DNA of 9,008 nucleotides, taken from positions 1-9,008 of the forward strand of contig CAJARE010000142.1 of the NCBI GenBank assembly GCA_903944255.1, read 5' to 3'. The stretch comes from an uncultured beta proteobacterium. GTDB lineage: Bacteria; Pseudomonadota; Gammaproteobacteria; Burkholderiales; Burkholderiaceae. Made by a program: the position numbers and the translations under genes. Under the pieces are notes generated by a model that worked only from the letters and a program-made list of their open reading frames with translations, was not told the DNA's origin and ran no database searches. Positions 1 to 6,744 of this stretch are shown piece by piece; within the stretch, counting starts at the first letter, position 1, and each line of letters begins with the position of its first letter.

Positions 1-1865
1 TCCTCAGAGACATAACGTGAAGCCCCCCTGAAACCAAGCATTGGATTTTCTTCATCAGGCTCATACCGTGAACCACCAATTAATTTTTTATATTCATTAG
101 ATTTAAAGTCTGACAAGCGGACGATAACGGGTTTTGGATAGAAGGCGGCTGCAATGGTTGCAACACCCTCAACTAACTTATCTTCATAAAACTGACGTGG
201 GCTAGCATAGCCGCGAGCAACACTCTCCACCGCACGTTTTAGCTCAGGATCAATATTAGGGTACTCCAACACAGCACGCGGGTGAACACCAATGTAGTTA
301 TTGATAATGAATTCGAGACGGGCTAAGCCGACGCCTGCATTAGGAATTTGACAGAAATCAAATGCTAACTGAGGATTACCGATATTCATGGTAATTTTCA
401 CTGGAATTTCTGGCAATACGCCATGAGAAACTTCAGTCACTTCCGTCTCAATTAAGCCATCATAAATATGACCTTCGTCACCTTCAGCACAGGAGACTGT
501 CACCACCATACCCTCTTGCAATTGGTCGGTAGCGTCGCCACAACCCACGACTGCAGGAACGCCTAACTCACGCGCAATAATCGCTGCGTGGCAAGTACGG
601 CCCCCACGGTTAGTCACAATTGCAGAAGCGCGCTTCATGACTGGCTCCCAGTTTGGATCGGTCATATCAGCAACCAATACGTCGCCAGGCTGCACTCGAT
701 CCATCTCGCTAGGATCTCGGATGATACGCACTGGACCAGCACCAATCTTTTGTCCGATCGCACGGCCCTTAGCTAATACTTTTGAGCTACCCTTGAGCTT
801 GTAGCGCATTTCTACCTGGCCCGCAGCTTGACTCTTTACAGTCTCGGGGCGAGCCTGGAGGATATAGATGCGACCGTCTTGACCATCTTTACCCCACTCA
901 ATATCCATGGGACGACCGTAATGCTTTTCAATAATGACAGCATACTTTGCTAACTCAGTAATATCAGCATCTTCTAATGAAAAACGATTGCGCTTTTCTG
1001 GAGTGACATCTACAGTTTGCACTTTCTCAGCAGAGCCTTTAGGAGCAAACTGCATTTGAATCAACTTAGAGCCTAAAGAACGACGAATGATCGCCTTTTT
1101 ATCTTGAGCCAATGTTGTCTTAAAGACATAAAACTCATCGGGATTTACTGCGCCCTGCACTACAGTCTCACCTAAGCCATAACTCGAAGTGATAAATACG
1201 ACATCTTCAAAACCAGACTCAGTATCTAAAGTAAACATCACTCCCGCAGCACCTAGATCCGAGCGCACCATACGCTGAATACCAGCAGATAGAGCTACTT
1301 CAGCATGAGCAAAGCCCTTATGGACACGATAGGAGATAGCACGATCGTTATACAGGGATGCAAAAACTTCGCGAATCTTATGTATAACATCATCGATACC
1401 TTCCACATTGAGGAAGGTCTCTTGTTGACCAGCAAAAGAGGCATCTGGTAAGTCTTCAGCAGTAGCTGAGGATCGCACAGCAAAAGATCCTTTTCCTGAA
1501 TCATCCAAAGTGGCAAATGCTCTACGAATTTCTTCATCTAACTTTGACTGGAATGGGGCAGTTTCAATCCATTGACGGATTTCTGCACCAGCCTCAGCAA
1601 GGGCACGAACATCATCGATATTCAGATTTTCTAAGCGCTTTTGAATGCGCTCAGTCAAATGGTTATGCTCTAAAAAATCCCGAAATGCTAAAGCGGTGGT
1701 AGCAAAACCTGTTGGAACACGAACCCCAGTGGAAGCTAACTGAGAAATCATTTCTCCTAATGATGCATTTTTACCGCCGACTGACTCAACATCCGTCATG
1801 CGAAGTTGCTCAAAGGGCAAAACATAGGCGTCTGCCATACTGCTATTTTGTTGTTGGTTGGACAT
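1..1865 (-). CDS. ppsA: Phosphoenolpyruvate synthase (pyruvate, water dikinase), C-terminal part beyond the window edge
   Basis: PpsA converts pyruvate, ATP and water to phosphoenolpyruvate, AMP and phosphate, a gluconeogenic step in the cytoplasm. About 621 codons are visible and the frame is open to base 1; family members are near 790-800 residues, so the PEP/pyruvate-binding C-terminal barrel is only partly present. The N-terminal nucleotide-binding domain shows GGKNASLGEM (30-39), FAVRSSATAEDLPDASFAG (128-146) and a DIEW...LQARPET stretch (321-342). The swivelling phosphohistidine domain carries NRGGRTCHAAIIARELG (419-435): His426 matches E. coli catalytic His421, and Thr424 matches the threonine modified by PpsR. 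The last residues read RGASRYVSE. The ATG at 1863-1865 is preferred because GAGAG (1872-1876) lies 6 bases upstream; the in-frame ATG at 1836-1838 (Met10) has no comparable site. The gene is divergent from ppsR. No frameshift is seen. Identity is very secure. Confidence 0.97.
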   Translation of the reverse strand, partial: MSNQQQNSSMADAYVLPFEQLRMTDVESVGGKNASLGEMISQLASTGVRVPTGFATTALAFRDFLEHNHLTERIQKRLENLNIDDVRALAEAGAEIRQWIETAPFQSKLDEEIRRAFATLDDSGKGSFAVRSSATAEDLPDASFAGQQETFLNVEGIDDVIHKIREVFASLYNDRAISYRVHKGFAHAEVALSAGIQRMVRSDLGAAGVMFTLDTESGFEDVVFITSSYGLGETVVQGAVNPDEFYVFKTTLAQDKKAIIRRSLGSKLIQMQFAPKGSAEKVQTVDVTPEKRNRFSLEDADITELAKYAVIIEKHYGRPMDIEWGKDGQDGRIYILQARPETVKSQAAGQVEMRYKLKGSSKVLAKGRAIGQKIGAGPVRIIRDPSEMDRVQPGDVLVADMTDPNWEPVMKRASAIVTNRGGRTCHAAIIARELGVPAVVGCGDATDQLQEGMVVTVSCAEGDEGHIYDGLIETEVTEVSHGVLPEIPVKITMNIGNPQLAFDFCQIPNAGVGLARLEFIINNYIGVHPRAVLEYPNIDPELKRAVESVARGYASPRQFYEDKLVEGVATIAAAFYPKPVIVRLSDFKSNEYKKLIGGSRYEPDEENPMLGFRGASRYVSE

Positions 1866-1971
1866 AAAATACTCTCAAAAGATAAGGAAACTGGTCAAGC
1901 GGCCACTCAAAATGCGGCATACTTCATATAGTATCCATTGTAGTGCTGACCTCGACTGATAGGCCAATCTC
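1866..1971. promoter_or_regulatory. Divergent ppsA/ppsR intergenic region
   Basis: These 106 bases separate two divergent start codons, so promoters for both genes are expected here unless they lie within a coding region. Only weak candidates can be seen. On the plus strand TATAGT (1927-1932) could be a -10 box for ppsR, but the hexamer 17 bases upstream (CACTCA) is a poor -35. On the minus strand TACTAT (1928-1933) or TACAAT (1937-1942) could serve ppsA; TTGGCC (1962-1967) lies 19 bases upstream of the latter, a long spacer. The plus- and minus-strand -10 candidates overlap. An imperfect inverted arrangement, GGTCA at 1893-1897 and TGACC at 1947-1951, flanks them. Regulatory function is inferred from position; the exact elements are uncertain. 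Confidence 0.55.
1872..1876 (-). promoter_or_regulatory. Ribosome binding site of ppsA
   Basis: On the minus strand GAGAG is followed by six bases (TATTTT) and then ATG. It decides between the two in-frame ATG codons of ppsA, because the second (1836-1838) follows an A-rich stretch without a Shine-Dalgarno match. Confidence 0.6.
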
Positions 1972-2799
1972 ATGTCCACCCAAACCCGTATTGTTTTTAT
2001 TGTTTCTGACGGCACCGGTATTACCGCAGAAAACTTCAGCCAATCGATCTTGGCCCAATTTGAGGCCAGTTTTAAGCACATTCGCGTACCATTTGTAGAC
2101 AGCATAGACAAGGCGCATGATGCAGTGAGCAGCATTAATCAAGCAGCTAGCAAATATGAGGTTCAACCGATTGTTTTTACTACATTAGTTAATTCTGAAC
2201 TGAATGCCATTGTCGCCAAAGCAAATGGTTTGATTTTGGATATGTTCCAAACCTTTGTAGCCCCCTTAGAAGAAGCTCTGGGGATGAAATCTACCCATGC
2301 CATGAACCGCCTTCATCACAATGCGGATACCGACGCCTATAAGAATCGGATTGAGGCGATCAACTATTCCTTGGCTCATGATGATGGCCAGTCCAATCAA
2401 AATCTAGCCGATGCTGATGTTATTTTGGTGGGGATCTCCCGAGTTGGTAAGACTCCAACCAGCCTTTATTTAGCAATGCAGTATGGTTTAAAAGCAGCTA
2501 ATTACCCCTTAATACCGGAAGACTTCGAGCGTGGACGCCTTCCCAAGGATTTAGCACCTTTTATCCATAAGATTTTTGGACTCATGATTGATGCAGAGCG
2601 CCTTTCTGAGATTCGAAATGAACGTCGACCCGGAAGTAATTACGCCAAGCTTGAAAACTGTCGTTATGAAATTAATGAAGCTACAGCCATGATGAAAAAA
2701 GAATCAATCCCATGGGTGGTTACTACAAGCAAGTCAATTGAAGAAATTGCTACAACGGTATTGCAAGCGATTAAGTCTGATAAAACGATTTTGGGCTAA
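1972..2799 (+). CDS. ppsR: PpsR, bifunctional kinase/phosphorylase regulating PEP synthase (DUF299 family)
   Basis: This 275-residue protein belongs to the pyruvate phosphate dikinase / PEP synthase regulatory family (E. coli PpsR is 277 residues). Known members inactivate PpsA by ADP-dependent phosphorylation of a threonine near the catalytic histidine and reactivate it by Pi-dependent removal of that phosphate. Visible signatures are VSDGTG (11-16) near the N-terminus, the P-loop-like GISRVGKTPTS (154-164) that binds nucleotide, ENCRYEINEA (about 228-237), and W..TTSKSIEEIA toward the C-terminus. The start is fixed: an in-frame TAG at 1960-1962 leaves ATG 1972 as the first possible start. 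The Shine-Dalgarno is weak (ATAGG about 8 bases upstream), which hints at modest translation. The adjacent divergent gene is its substrate enzyme ppsA, supporting the PpsA rather than the PpdK branch of the family. The 3' end faces a convergent gene 15 bases away. Confidence 0.96.
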   Translation: MSTQTRIVFIVSDGTGITAENFSQSILAQFEASFKHIRVPFVDSIDKAHDAVSSINQAASKYEVQPIVFTTLVNSELNAIVAKANGLILDMFQTFVAPLEEALGMKSTHAMNRLHHNADTDAYKNRIEAINYSLAHDDGQSNQNLADADVILVGISRVGKTPTSLYLAMQYGLKAANYPLIPEDFERGRLPKDLAPFIHKIFGLMIDAERLSEIRNERRPGSNYAKLENCRYEINEATAMMKKESIPWVVTTSKSIEEIATTVLQAIKSDKTILG

Positions 2800-2814
2800 G
2801 TCCTTACCCGAAGA

Positions 2815-3639
2815 TCAACTGCGCCTTACGCGCATCGTCTCAAACAAACAGATAGCTGCTGCAGTGGAGACATTCAAGGACTCTACTCGGGGGTCAATTG
2901 GAATCGAAACTGCTTTAGCCTGCGCCATTAAGTCTTCTGATACACCCTGTCCTTCACTACCCATCACCCAAGCGACGGGATGAAGTAACTCTTTCTTCGA
3001 AGAATATAGATCTTGCTCTGCGCCTGCTACAGCTGCCAAAAAAGGTGCTGTGACTGCGCTCAACACTTGTTGATTAGACCAGCCCTCATAAAGATCGAGT
3101 AATTGATGTGCGCCCATGCCAGCACGCAGAACTTTGCTTGACCATAAATGGGCGCAGCCAGTTAGTGCAATGACCTGAGTAAATCCAGCAGCAGCGGCAC
3201 TGCGCAATATAGAGCCAACATTTCCAGCATCCTGAATGCGATCTAAGATCAATACATCTCCAGCCAAGGTGGCAATTGACTGCGGTGGAGTTAAGCAAGA
3301 TTTTGGCAAATCTAATAAACCAGCAATCTGCGGTGCATTCACCAAATCACTTAATGAGTCCCAGAGCGGGCTATCTAATTGAAACACCTTGGTAGCAGGA
3401 CAAATCTCGAGATGTGAGTAGACCGCCTCTGAGATTTCTGGGTTTTTTAATCCTAATTCTGAAGTCAGTAAGGTCTTCAGAGTAGAATCACCCACCCAAG
3501 TCTGAATCAGATGAATACCTTCCAATAAAGCTTGGCCGTTTGCAAGTCTGGCCTTCTGTCCCTTTGAGCCAGTTGCTTGCAAGAGACGTATCTCTTTAAA
3601 AAGCGGATTTTCTTTAGAGCTAATCAGATCAAAGTTCAT
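2815..3639 (-). CDS. SpoU/TrmH-family RNA 2'-O-methyltransferase
   Basis: This 274-residue SPOUT-class enzyme probably methylates a ribose 2'-OH in rRNA or tRNA using S-adenosylmethionine. The N-terminal part, with SSKENPLFKEI (7-17), a basic stretch and ALLEGIHL (37-44), resembles the substrate-binding domain of the MRM3/YsgA-like subgroup. The catalytic SpoU domain shows all three motifs: motif 1 LDRIQDAGNVGSILRSA (132-148, with Asn140 and Arg146), motif 2 VMGSEGQGVS (225-234), and motif 3 from 246 to 267 (IPI...VESLNVSTAAA, Asn256), which form the trefoil-knot cofactor site. It is the last gene of the cluster, 2 bases after the rnhB stop; GTGAG lies 6 bases before its ATG. The methylated nucleotide cannot be read from sequence, so no gene symbol is given. 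RlmB-like and RlmP/YsgA-like enzymes are the nearest alternatives. The family call is secure; the target is unknown. Confidence 0.9.
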   Translation of the reverse strand: MNFDLISSKENPLFKEIRLLQATGSKGQKARLANGQALLEGIHLIQTWVGDSTLKTLLTSELGLKNPEISEAVYSHLEICPATKVFQLDSPLWDSLSDLVNAPQIAGLLDLPKSCLTPPQSIATLAGDVLILDRIQDAGNVGSILRSAAAAGFTQVIALTGCAHLWSSKVLRAGMGAHQLLDLYEGWSNQQVLSAVTAPFLAAVAGAEQDLYSSKKELLHPVAWVMGSEGQGVSEDLMAQAKAVSIPIDPRVESLNVSTAAAICLFETMRVRRS

Positions 3640-3641
3640 GG

Positions 3642-4235
3642 CTAACTCACATTACTCTCAAGTACTTTTCTCACGGGAGAAAAACTTCTTCTATGTTCGG
3701 CACAAATCCCATATTGTTTCAGTGCGGCAAAATGGGCTTCAGTCGGATATCCCATATGTTGTGCAAAACCATATTGAGGGTGGAGTTCATGCAAGACTTG
3801 CATCTGCCTATCCCGAGTCACTTTAGCCAATATCGATGCGGCAGAGATGGCTGGCTCTTTAGTGTCGCCCTTGATAATGGCTTGTGCTGCTATTGGTAAC
3901 TCGGGGCAACGATTACCATCTATTAAGGCCTTATCAGGCCAAGCGCCTAAACGAATTGTTAAGTCTTCTATAGCGCGGCGCATAGCCAGCATGGTAGCTT
4001 GCAAAATATTGGTCTCATCAATTTCACCTGGGGAAGCTTCTCCAATGCCCCAGGCCCTGGCCTTTTGTACGATTTGCTCATACAAATATTCACGACGCGC
4101 TGGTGAGAGTTTCTTGGAGTCTTTTAAACCTTCGATCGGCTTACTTGGATCAAGCACTACTGCACCCGCTACCACTGACCCCACCAAAGGCCCACGTCCA
4201 GCCTCATCAACACCGCAGACCCAAATCACACTCAT
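3642..4235 (-). CDS. rnhB: Ribonuclease HII
   Basis: RNase HII cuts the RNA strand of RNA-DNA hybrids and incises 5' to single ribonucleotides misincorporated in DNA, starting ribonucleotide excision repair in the cytoplasm. The 197-residue length matches E. coli RnhB (198). Metal-binding acidic residues are in VDEAGRGPLVG (9-19; Asp10, Glu11) and LIDGNR (104-109; Asp106). Further conserved blocks are GLKDSKKLSP (36-45), KGDTKEPAISAASILAKVTRDR (123-144) and the C-terminal HMGYPTEAHFAAL. The fourth acidic ligand is Asp125 or Asp142, depending on which family alignment is followed. The ATG overlaps the lpxB stop in an ATGA (4232-4235), and the Shine-Dalgarno is weak, so translation is probably coupled to lpxB. 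The lpxB-rnhB order is common in proteobacteria. The start is well placed because the conserved DEAGRG box usually begins near residue 10. Confidence 0.97.
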   Translation of the reverse strand: MSVIWVCGVDEAGRGPLVGSVVAGAVVLDPSKPIEGLKDSKKLSPARREYLYEQIVQKARAWGIGEASPGEIDETNILQATMLAMRRAIEDLTIRLGAWPDKALIDGNRCPELPIAAQAIIKGDTKEPAISAASILAKVTRDRQMQVLHELHPQYGFAQHMGYPTEAHFAALKQYGICAEHRRSFSPVRKVLESNVS

Positions 4236-5440
4236 TGAGCAGACCGTTGCATCTTAGATGCGCTAGCAATCGTCTGGGAAATCGCTTGGGCGACCAACAA
4301 GCCTGTCGGACGACGCAAAGTCTCATGCATTTGCGTAAAGCGCGCTTTTAATTGGGCAACCTTTACGGGACTTTCAAGCCATCCTAAGATGGCCATTGCT
4401 AATTTTTCTGGGGTCGCTTCATCTTGCAATAATTCTGGGACCACAAACTCACCACATAAGATATTAGGTAGGCCAACATAAGGTAAATATCCTTGGCGTT
4501 TCATAATTTGTGCGGTTAACCAAGGCACCTTATAAGAAATGACCATCGGCTTTTTCCAGAGAGCTGCCTGTAATGTAGCGGTACCGCTAGCAATTAAGAC
4601 CACATCAGAAGCCTCTAATACTTCATCAGCCATACCATCTAGTAAATGAATCTGTATATCTGGATTGATATTTTTTACCTTAAGCAATAGCTGCTCAAGA
4701 GGTTCATGTAATCGCGGCGTTGCTACTGGAATTAAAAAGTGGAGTTTCTGTCCTTTTAATTTCTCAGTAAGTAGCTGCATCGTTTCAAAAAATATTGGGG
4801 CAATGAGTTCAATCTCTGAACTACGACTACCAGGCAGAACAGCAATAACAATCCCATCAAGTGAGCTAATTCCAATATTCAAAGTCTTCGCCATTTTTTC
4901 TCTGGCTGCTCCAGTATTTGGCTCTAGTGGTATATCGCTTGCTAAGGGATGCCCCACATAAGTAGATGCCACTCCAGCACGATCGTAGATTTCTGTTTCA
5001 AAGGGAAAGATGCAGAGCATGCGCTCAACTGCTTGTGCAATCTTCTTAATCCGCCCAGCCCTCCACGCCCATATAGATGGGGAAACAAAATGGAGCGTGG
5101 GAATACCTGCTTTACGTAATTGCAACTCAACACCTAAATTAAAATCTGGTGCATCTATACCGAGATAGACATTTGGCCGTCCTTCTCCCAATAGATGTGC
5201 AATAAGCTCTTTACGCAGCTTTAAAATAGCCGGTAGTTGTTTAATTGCTTCAACATAGCCTCGCACACTGAGGGTTTCCATTGGCCAAACTGAATCCATG
5301 CCTTCAGCCTGCATTCGAGGCCCGCCAATACCATACACCTCGAGACCTGACATATCTGGAATTTGATTGAGCGCACTCAATACTGGCGCAGCAAGAAGAT
5401 CACCGGAGGGTTCACCAGCTACACAAGCTAACTTAGGCAA
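4232..5440 (-). CDS. lpxB: Lipid-A-disaccharide synthase, TTG start
   Basis: LpxB joins UDP-2,3-diacylglucosamine and 2,3-diacylglucosamine-1-phosphate (lipid X) to form the beta-1',6-linked lipid A disaccharide, releasing UDP, at the cytoplasmic face of the inner membrane. It is a GT19 glycosyltransferase of 402 residues (E. coli 382). Motifs include VAGEPSGD (7-14), GIDAPDFN (94-101, holding the aspartates implicated in catalysis), SPSIWAWR (120-127), VGHPLASD (162-169), LPGSRSSEI (202-210), ASGTATLQAAL (284-294) and PNILCGEFVVPELLQD (325-340). The start codon is TTG at 5438-5440: the in-frame stop upstream is at 5486-5488 and no ATG, GTG or other TTG lies between them. TAGGG, overlapping the lpxA stop, sits 6 bases before it. 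The gene follows lpxA by 8 bases and overlaps rnhB by 4. Identity is secure; the start is probable. Confidence 0.97.
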   Translation of the reverse strand: MPKLACVAGEPSGDLLAAPVLSALNQIPDMSGLEVYGIGGPRMQAEGMDSVWPMETLSVRGYVEAIKQLPAILKLRKELIAHLLGEGRPNVYLGIDAPDFNLGVELQLRKAGIPTLHFVSPSIWAWRAGRIKKIAQAVERMLCIFPFETEIYDRAGVASTYVGHPLASDIPLEPNTGAAREKMAKTLNIGISSLDGIVIAVLPGSRSSEIELIAPIFFETMQLLTEKLKGQKLHFLIPVATPRLHEPLEQLLLKVKNINPDIQIHLLDGMADEVLEASDVVLIASGTATLQAALWKKPMVISYKVPWLTAQIMKRQGYLPYVGLPNILCGEFVVPELLQDEATPEKLAMAILGWLESPVKVAQLKARFTQMHETLRRPTGLLVAQAISQTIASASKMQRSAQ

Positions 5441-5446
5441 AGGAAA

Positions 5447-5451
5447 CCCTA
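5447..5451 (-). promoter_or_regulatory. Ribosome binding site of lpxB, overlapping the lpxA stop codon
   Basis: On the minus strand TAGGG is followed by TTTCCT and the TTG start of lpxB. The first three bases are the lpxA stop codon TAG, so a ribosome terminating on lpxA covers the lpxB initiation site. This supports the TTG choice and suggests translational coupling. Confidence 0.55.
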
Positions 5452-6246
5452 ACGAATAATGCCGCGCGTAGATGCGGCAATAAAGTCATAGAACTGGGCT
5501 AGTTTTTCTGCAGTTTGGGGATCGCCTGTACTTGCCACAACCATTTTCTGTATTTCTACCTTAGCTTCTTCAAAGCTATGGCCATCTTTATAAAGGACTT
5601 TATAAGCCTGACGCAAGGCAGAAATGGTTTCGATGGAAAAACCACGACGTTTAAGGCCCTCGACGTTAATACCGTGAGGAGAGGCCTTATCTCCAGCAGC
5701 GATTACAAAAGGTGGGATATCCTGAACTAAAGCAGAAGCACCGCCTAGCATGGCATGCTGGCCAATGCGAACAAATTGATGAACGCCAGACATACCACCC
5801 ATAATGGCCCAATCATTCACATGAACGTGGCCAGCGATTTGGGCGTTACTCGAAAAAATCGTGTGATCGCCAATTTGGCAATCATGGGCAATATGAACAT
5901 AGGCCATGATCCAATTGTCATTCCCAATCCGTGTGATGCCCTCATCTTGAGCGGTCCCCGTATGAATCGTCGTGAACTCACGAATCGTATTACGATCACC
6001 AATGATTAATTGGGTTGGCTCACCACGATATTTCATATCTTGTGGAGGACCACCAATAGCTGCAAAGTGCGCAAAGTGATTATCTTTGCCGATACTTGTG
6101 TAGCCCTCAATAACACTATGAGAACCAATCTTGGTGCCTGATCCGATCTTCACGTTAGGGCCAATGACTGAATAGGGCCCAACCTCAACATCGCTAGCCA
6201 ATTCTGCCTTACCATCCACTACAGCAGATACATGAATCCGAGTCAT
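5449..6246 (-). CDS. lpxA: UDP-N-acetylglucosamine 3-O-acyltransferase
   Basis: LpxA transfers a 3-hydroxyacyl chain from acyl-ACP to the 3-OH of UDP-GlcNAc, the first step of lipid A synthesis, in the cytoplasm. The 265-residue protein (E. coli 262) is a left-handed beta helix built of imperfect hexapeptides such as VGPYSVIGPNVKIGSG (22-37). The active-site block AHDC contains His121, equivalent to E. coli His125, and GGPPQDMKYRGEP (65-77) gives the substrate-binding loop. HGINVEGLKRRGF (191-203) begins the C-terminal helical region. Gly169 aligns with E. coli Gly173, the acyl-length ruler. The ATG shares one base with the fabZ stop (TAATG), and AAAGG (6253-6257) inside the fabZ end is its Shine-Dalgarno. 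It sits between fabZ and lpxB, as in most proteobacteria. Confidence 0.98.
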   Translation of the reverse strand: MTRIHVSAVVDGKAELASDVEVGPYSVIGPNVKIGSGTKIGSHSVIEGYTSIGKDNHFAHFAAIGGPPQDMKYRGEPTQLIIGDRNTIREFTTIHTGTAQDEGITRIGNDNWIMAYVHIAHDCQIGDHTIFSSNAQIAGHVHVNDWAIMGGMSGVHQFVRIGQHAMLGGASALVQDIPPFVIAAGDKASPHGINVEGLKRRGFSIETISALRQAYKVLYKDGHSFEEAKVEIQKMVVASTGDPQTAEKLAQFYDFIAASTRGIIR

Positions 6247-6695
6247 TACGCGCCTTTCATACGAACCGCACAGGTAATATTTGCCTCAGCAGCCAATTCA
6301 CCATCTACAGTAGCTTTTACTTGGAACTTATAAATGCCAGCGCGCTCCCGCTCTAACTTTGCGGTCATGATGAGTTGATCTCCTGGCAATACTGGCTTTT
6401 TAAAGCGCGCGCCATCGATACCAGCAAAGTAATACACGGCATTTTCCTGACGCTCTTCTGAGAACGTCAATAAAGCGGCAGTTTGGGCTAGCGCCTCTAT
6501 GATCAAGACCCCTGGCATCACCGGAAAATCCGGAAAGTGTCCTTGAAAAAAAGGCTCGTTCATCGTGACATTTTTTAATGCAGTAATGCTTTCACGAGGT
6601 GTAATTTCTAAAACGCGATCCACCAATAAAAAAGGATAGCGATGTGGCAACAACTTTAGAATCTGATGAATATCGATTGCAATCGCTTTGCTCAT
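6246..6695 (-). CDS. fabZ: 3-hydroxyacyl-[acyl-carrier-protein] dehydratase FabZ
   Basis: FabZ removes water from 3-hydroxyacyl-ACP to give trans-2-enoyl-ACP in type II fatty-acid elongation. It draws on the same 3-hydroxyacyl-ACP pool as LpxA and LpxD, which explains its place between their genes. The 149-residue hot-dog-fold protein shows LLPHRYPFLLVDRV (15-28) and GHFPDFPVMPGVLIIEALAQ (52-71), with catalytic His53 and Glu67 (E. coli His54 and Glu68). Length is typical for the family. The ATG at 6693-6695 has a good Shine-Dalgarno, GTAGG at 6702-6706, 6 bases upstream. The 39-base gap to lpxD is the longest inside the cluster. The stop TAA overlaps the lpxA ATG by one base. Confidence 0.98.
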   Translation of the reverse strand: MSKAIAIDIHQILKLLPHRYPFLLVDRVLEITPRESITALKNVTMNEPFFQGHFPDFPVMPGVLIIEALAQTAALLTFSEERQENAVYYFAGIDGARFKKPVLPGDQLIMTAKLERERAGIYKFQVKATVDGELAAEANITCAVRMKGA

Positions 6696-6701
6696 AAATT
6701 A

Positions 6702-6706
6702 CCTAC
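6702..6706 (-). promoter_or_regulatory. Ribosome binding site of fabZ
   Basis: GTAGG on the minus strand lies 6 bases before the fabZ ATG. It is one of the stronger Shine-Dalgarno matches in the cluster, in keeping with fabZ being the one gene here separated from its neighbour by more than 20 bases and so less able to rely on coupling. Confidence 0.55.
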
Positions 6707-6728
6707 TTAATCAATTAATGGGGATGGC

Positions 6729-6744
6729 GGAGTCCTAAGACTCC
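6729..6744 (-). repeat. Perfect inverted repeat (hairpin) containing the lpxD stop codon
   Basis: GGAGTC (6729-6734) and GACTCC (6739-6744) are perfect complements around a four-base loop. In the transcript the lpxD stop TAG (6735-6737) falls in the loop. On the minus strand the stem is followed by GCCATCCCC, with no U-run, so it is not a convincing intrinsic terminator. It could slow ribosomes, protect a 3' end after processing or mildly affect polymerase before fabZ. The structure is visible; the role is inference. Confidence 0.5.

Noticed and set aside
588..776. Short plus-strand open frame opposite the ppsA phosphohistidine region
   Set aside because: The minus-strand frame here encodes the unmistakable GGRTCH active site and is open throughout; the antisense frame has no family resemblance.
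1912..1920. ATGC-G-GCAT palindrome upstream of ppsR as an operator
   Set aside because: It is only nine bases with no second copy, well within chance.
1875..2166. Two minus-strand open frames overlapping the ppsR 5' end and the intergenic region
   Set aside because: They run antisense to conserved PpsR coding sequence, overlap each other in different frames and show no domain.
2820..2834. TGCGC/GCGCA stem as an intrinsic terminator for either convergent gene
   Set aside because: The stem is only 5 bp and neither strand has a following T-run.
3847..4257. Plus-strand open frame of 136 codons antisense to rnhB and the lpxB 3' end
   Set aside because: It lies opposite the fully conserved RNase HII gene, resembles no family I know and has no convincing ribosome site. 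It is best explained as a shadow of rnhB codon use.
4665..5133. Open frames on both strands within lpxB
   Set aside because: They lie in alternative frames of a well-conserved lpxB and contain no recognisable motif.
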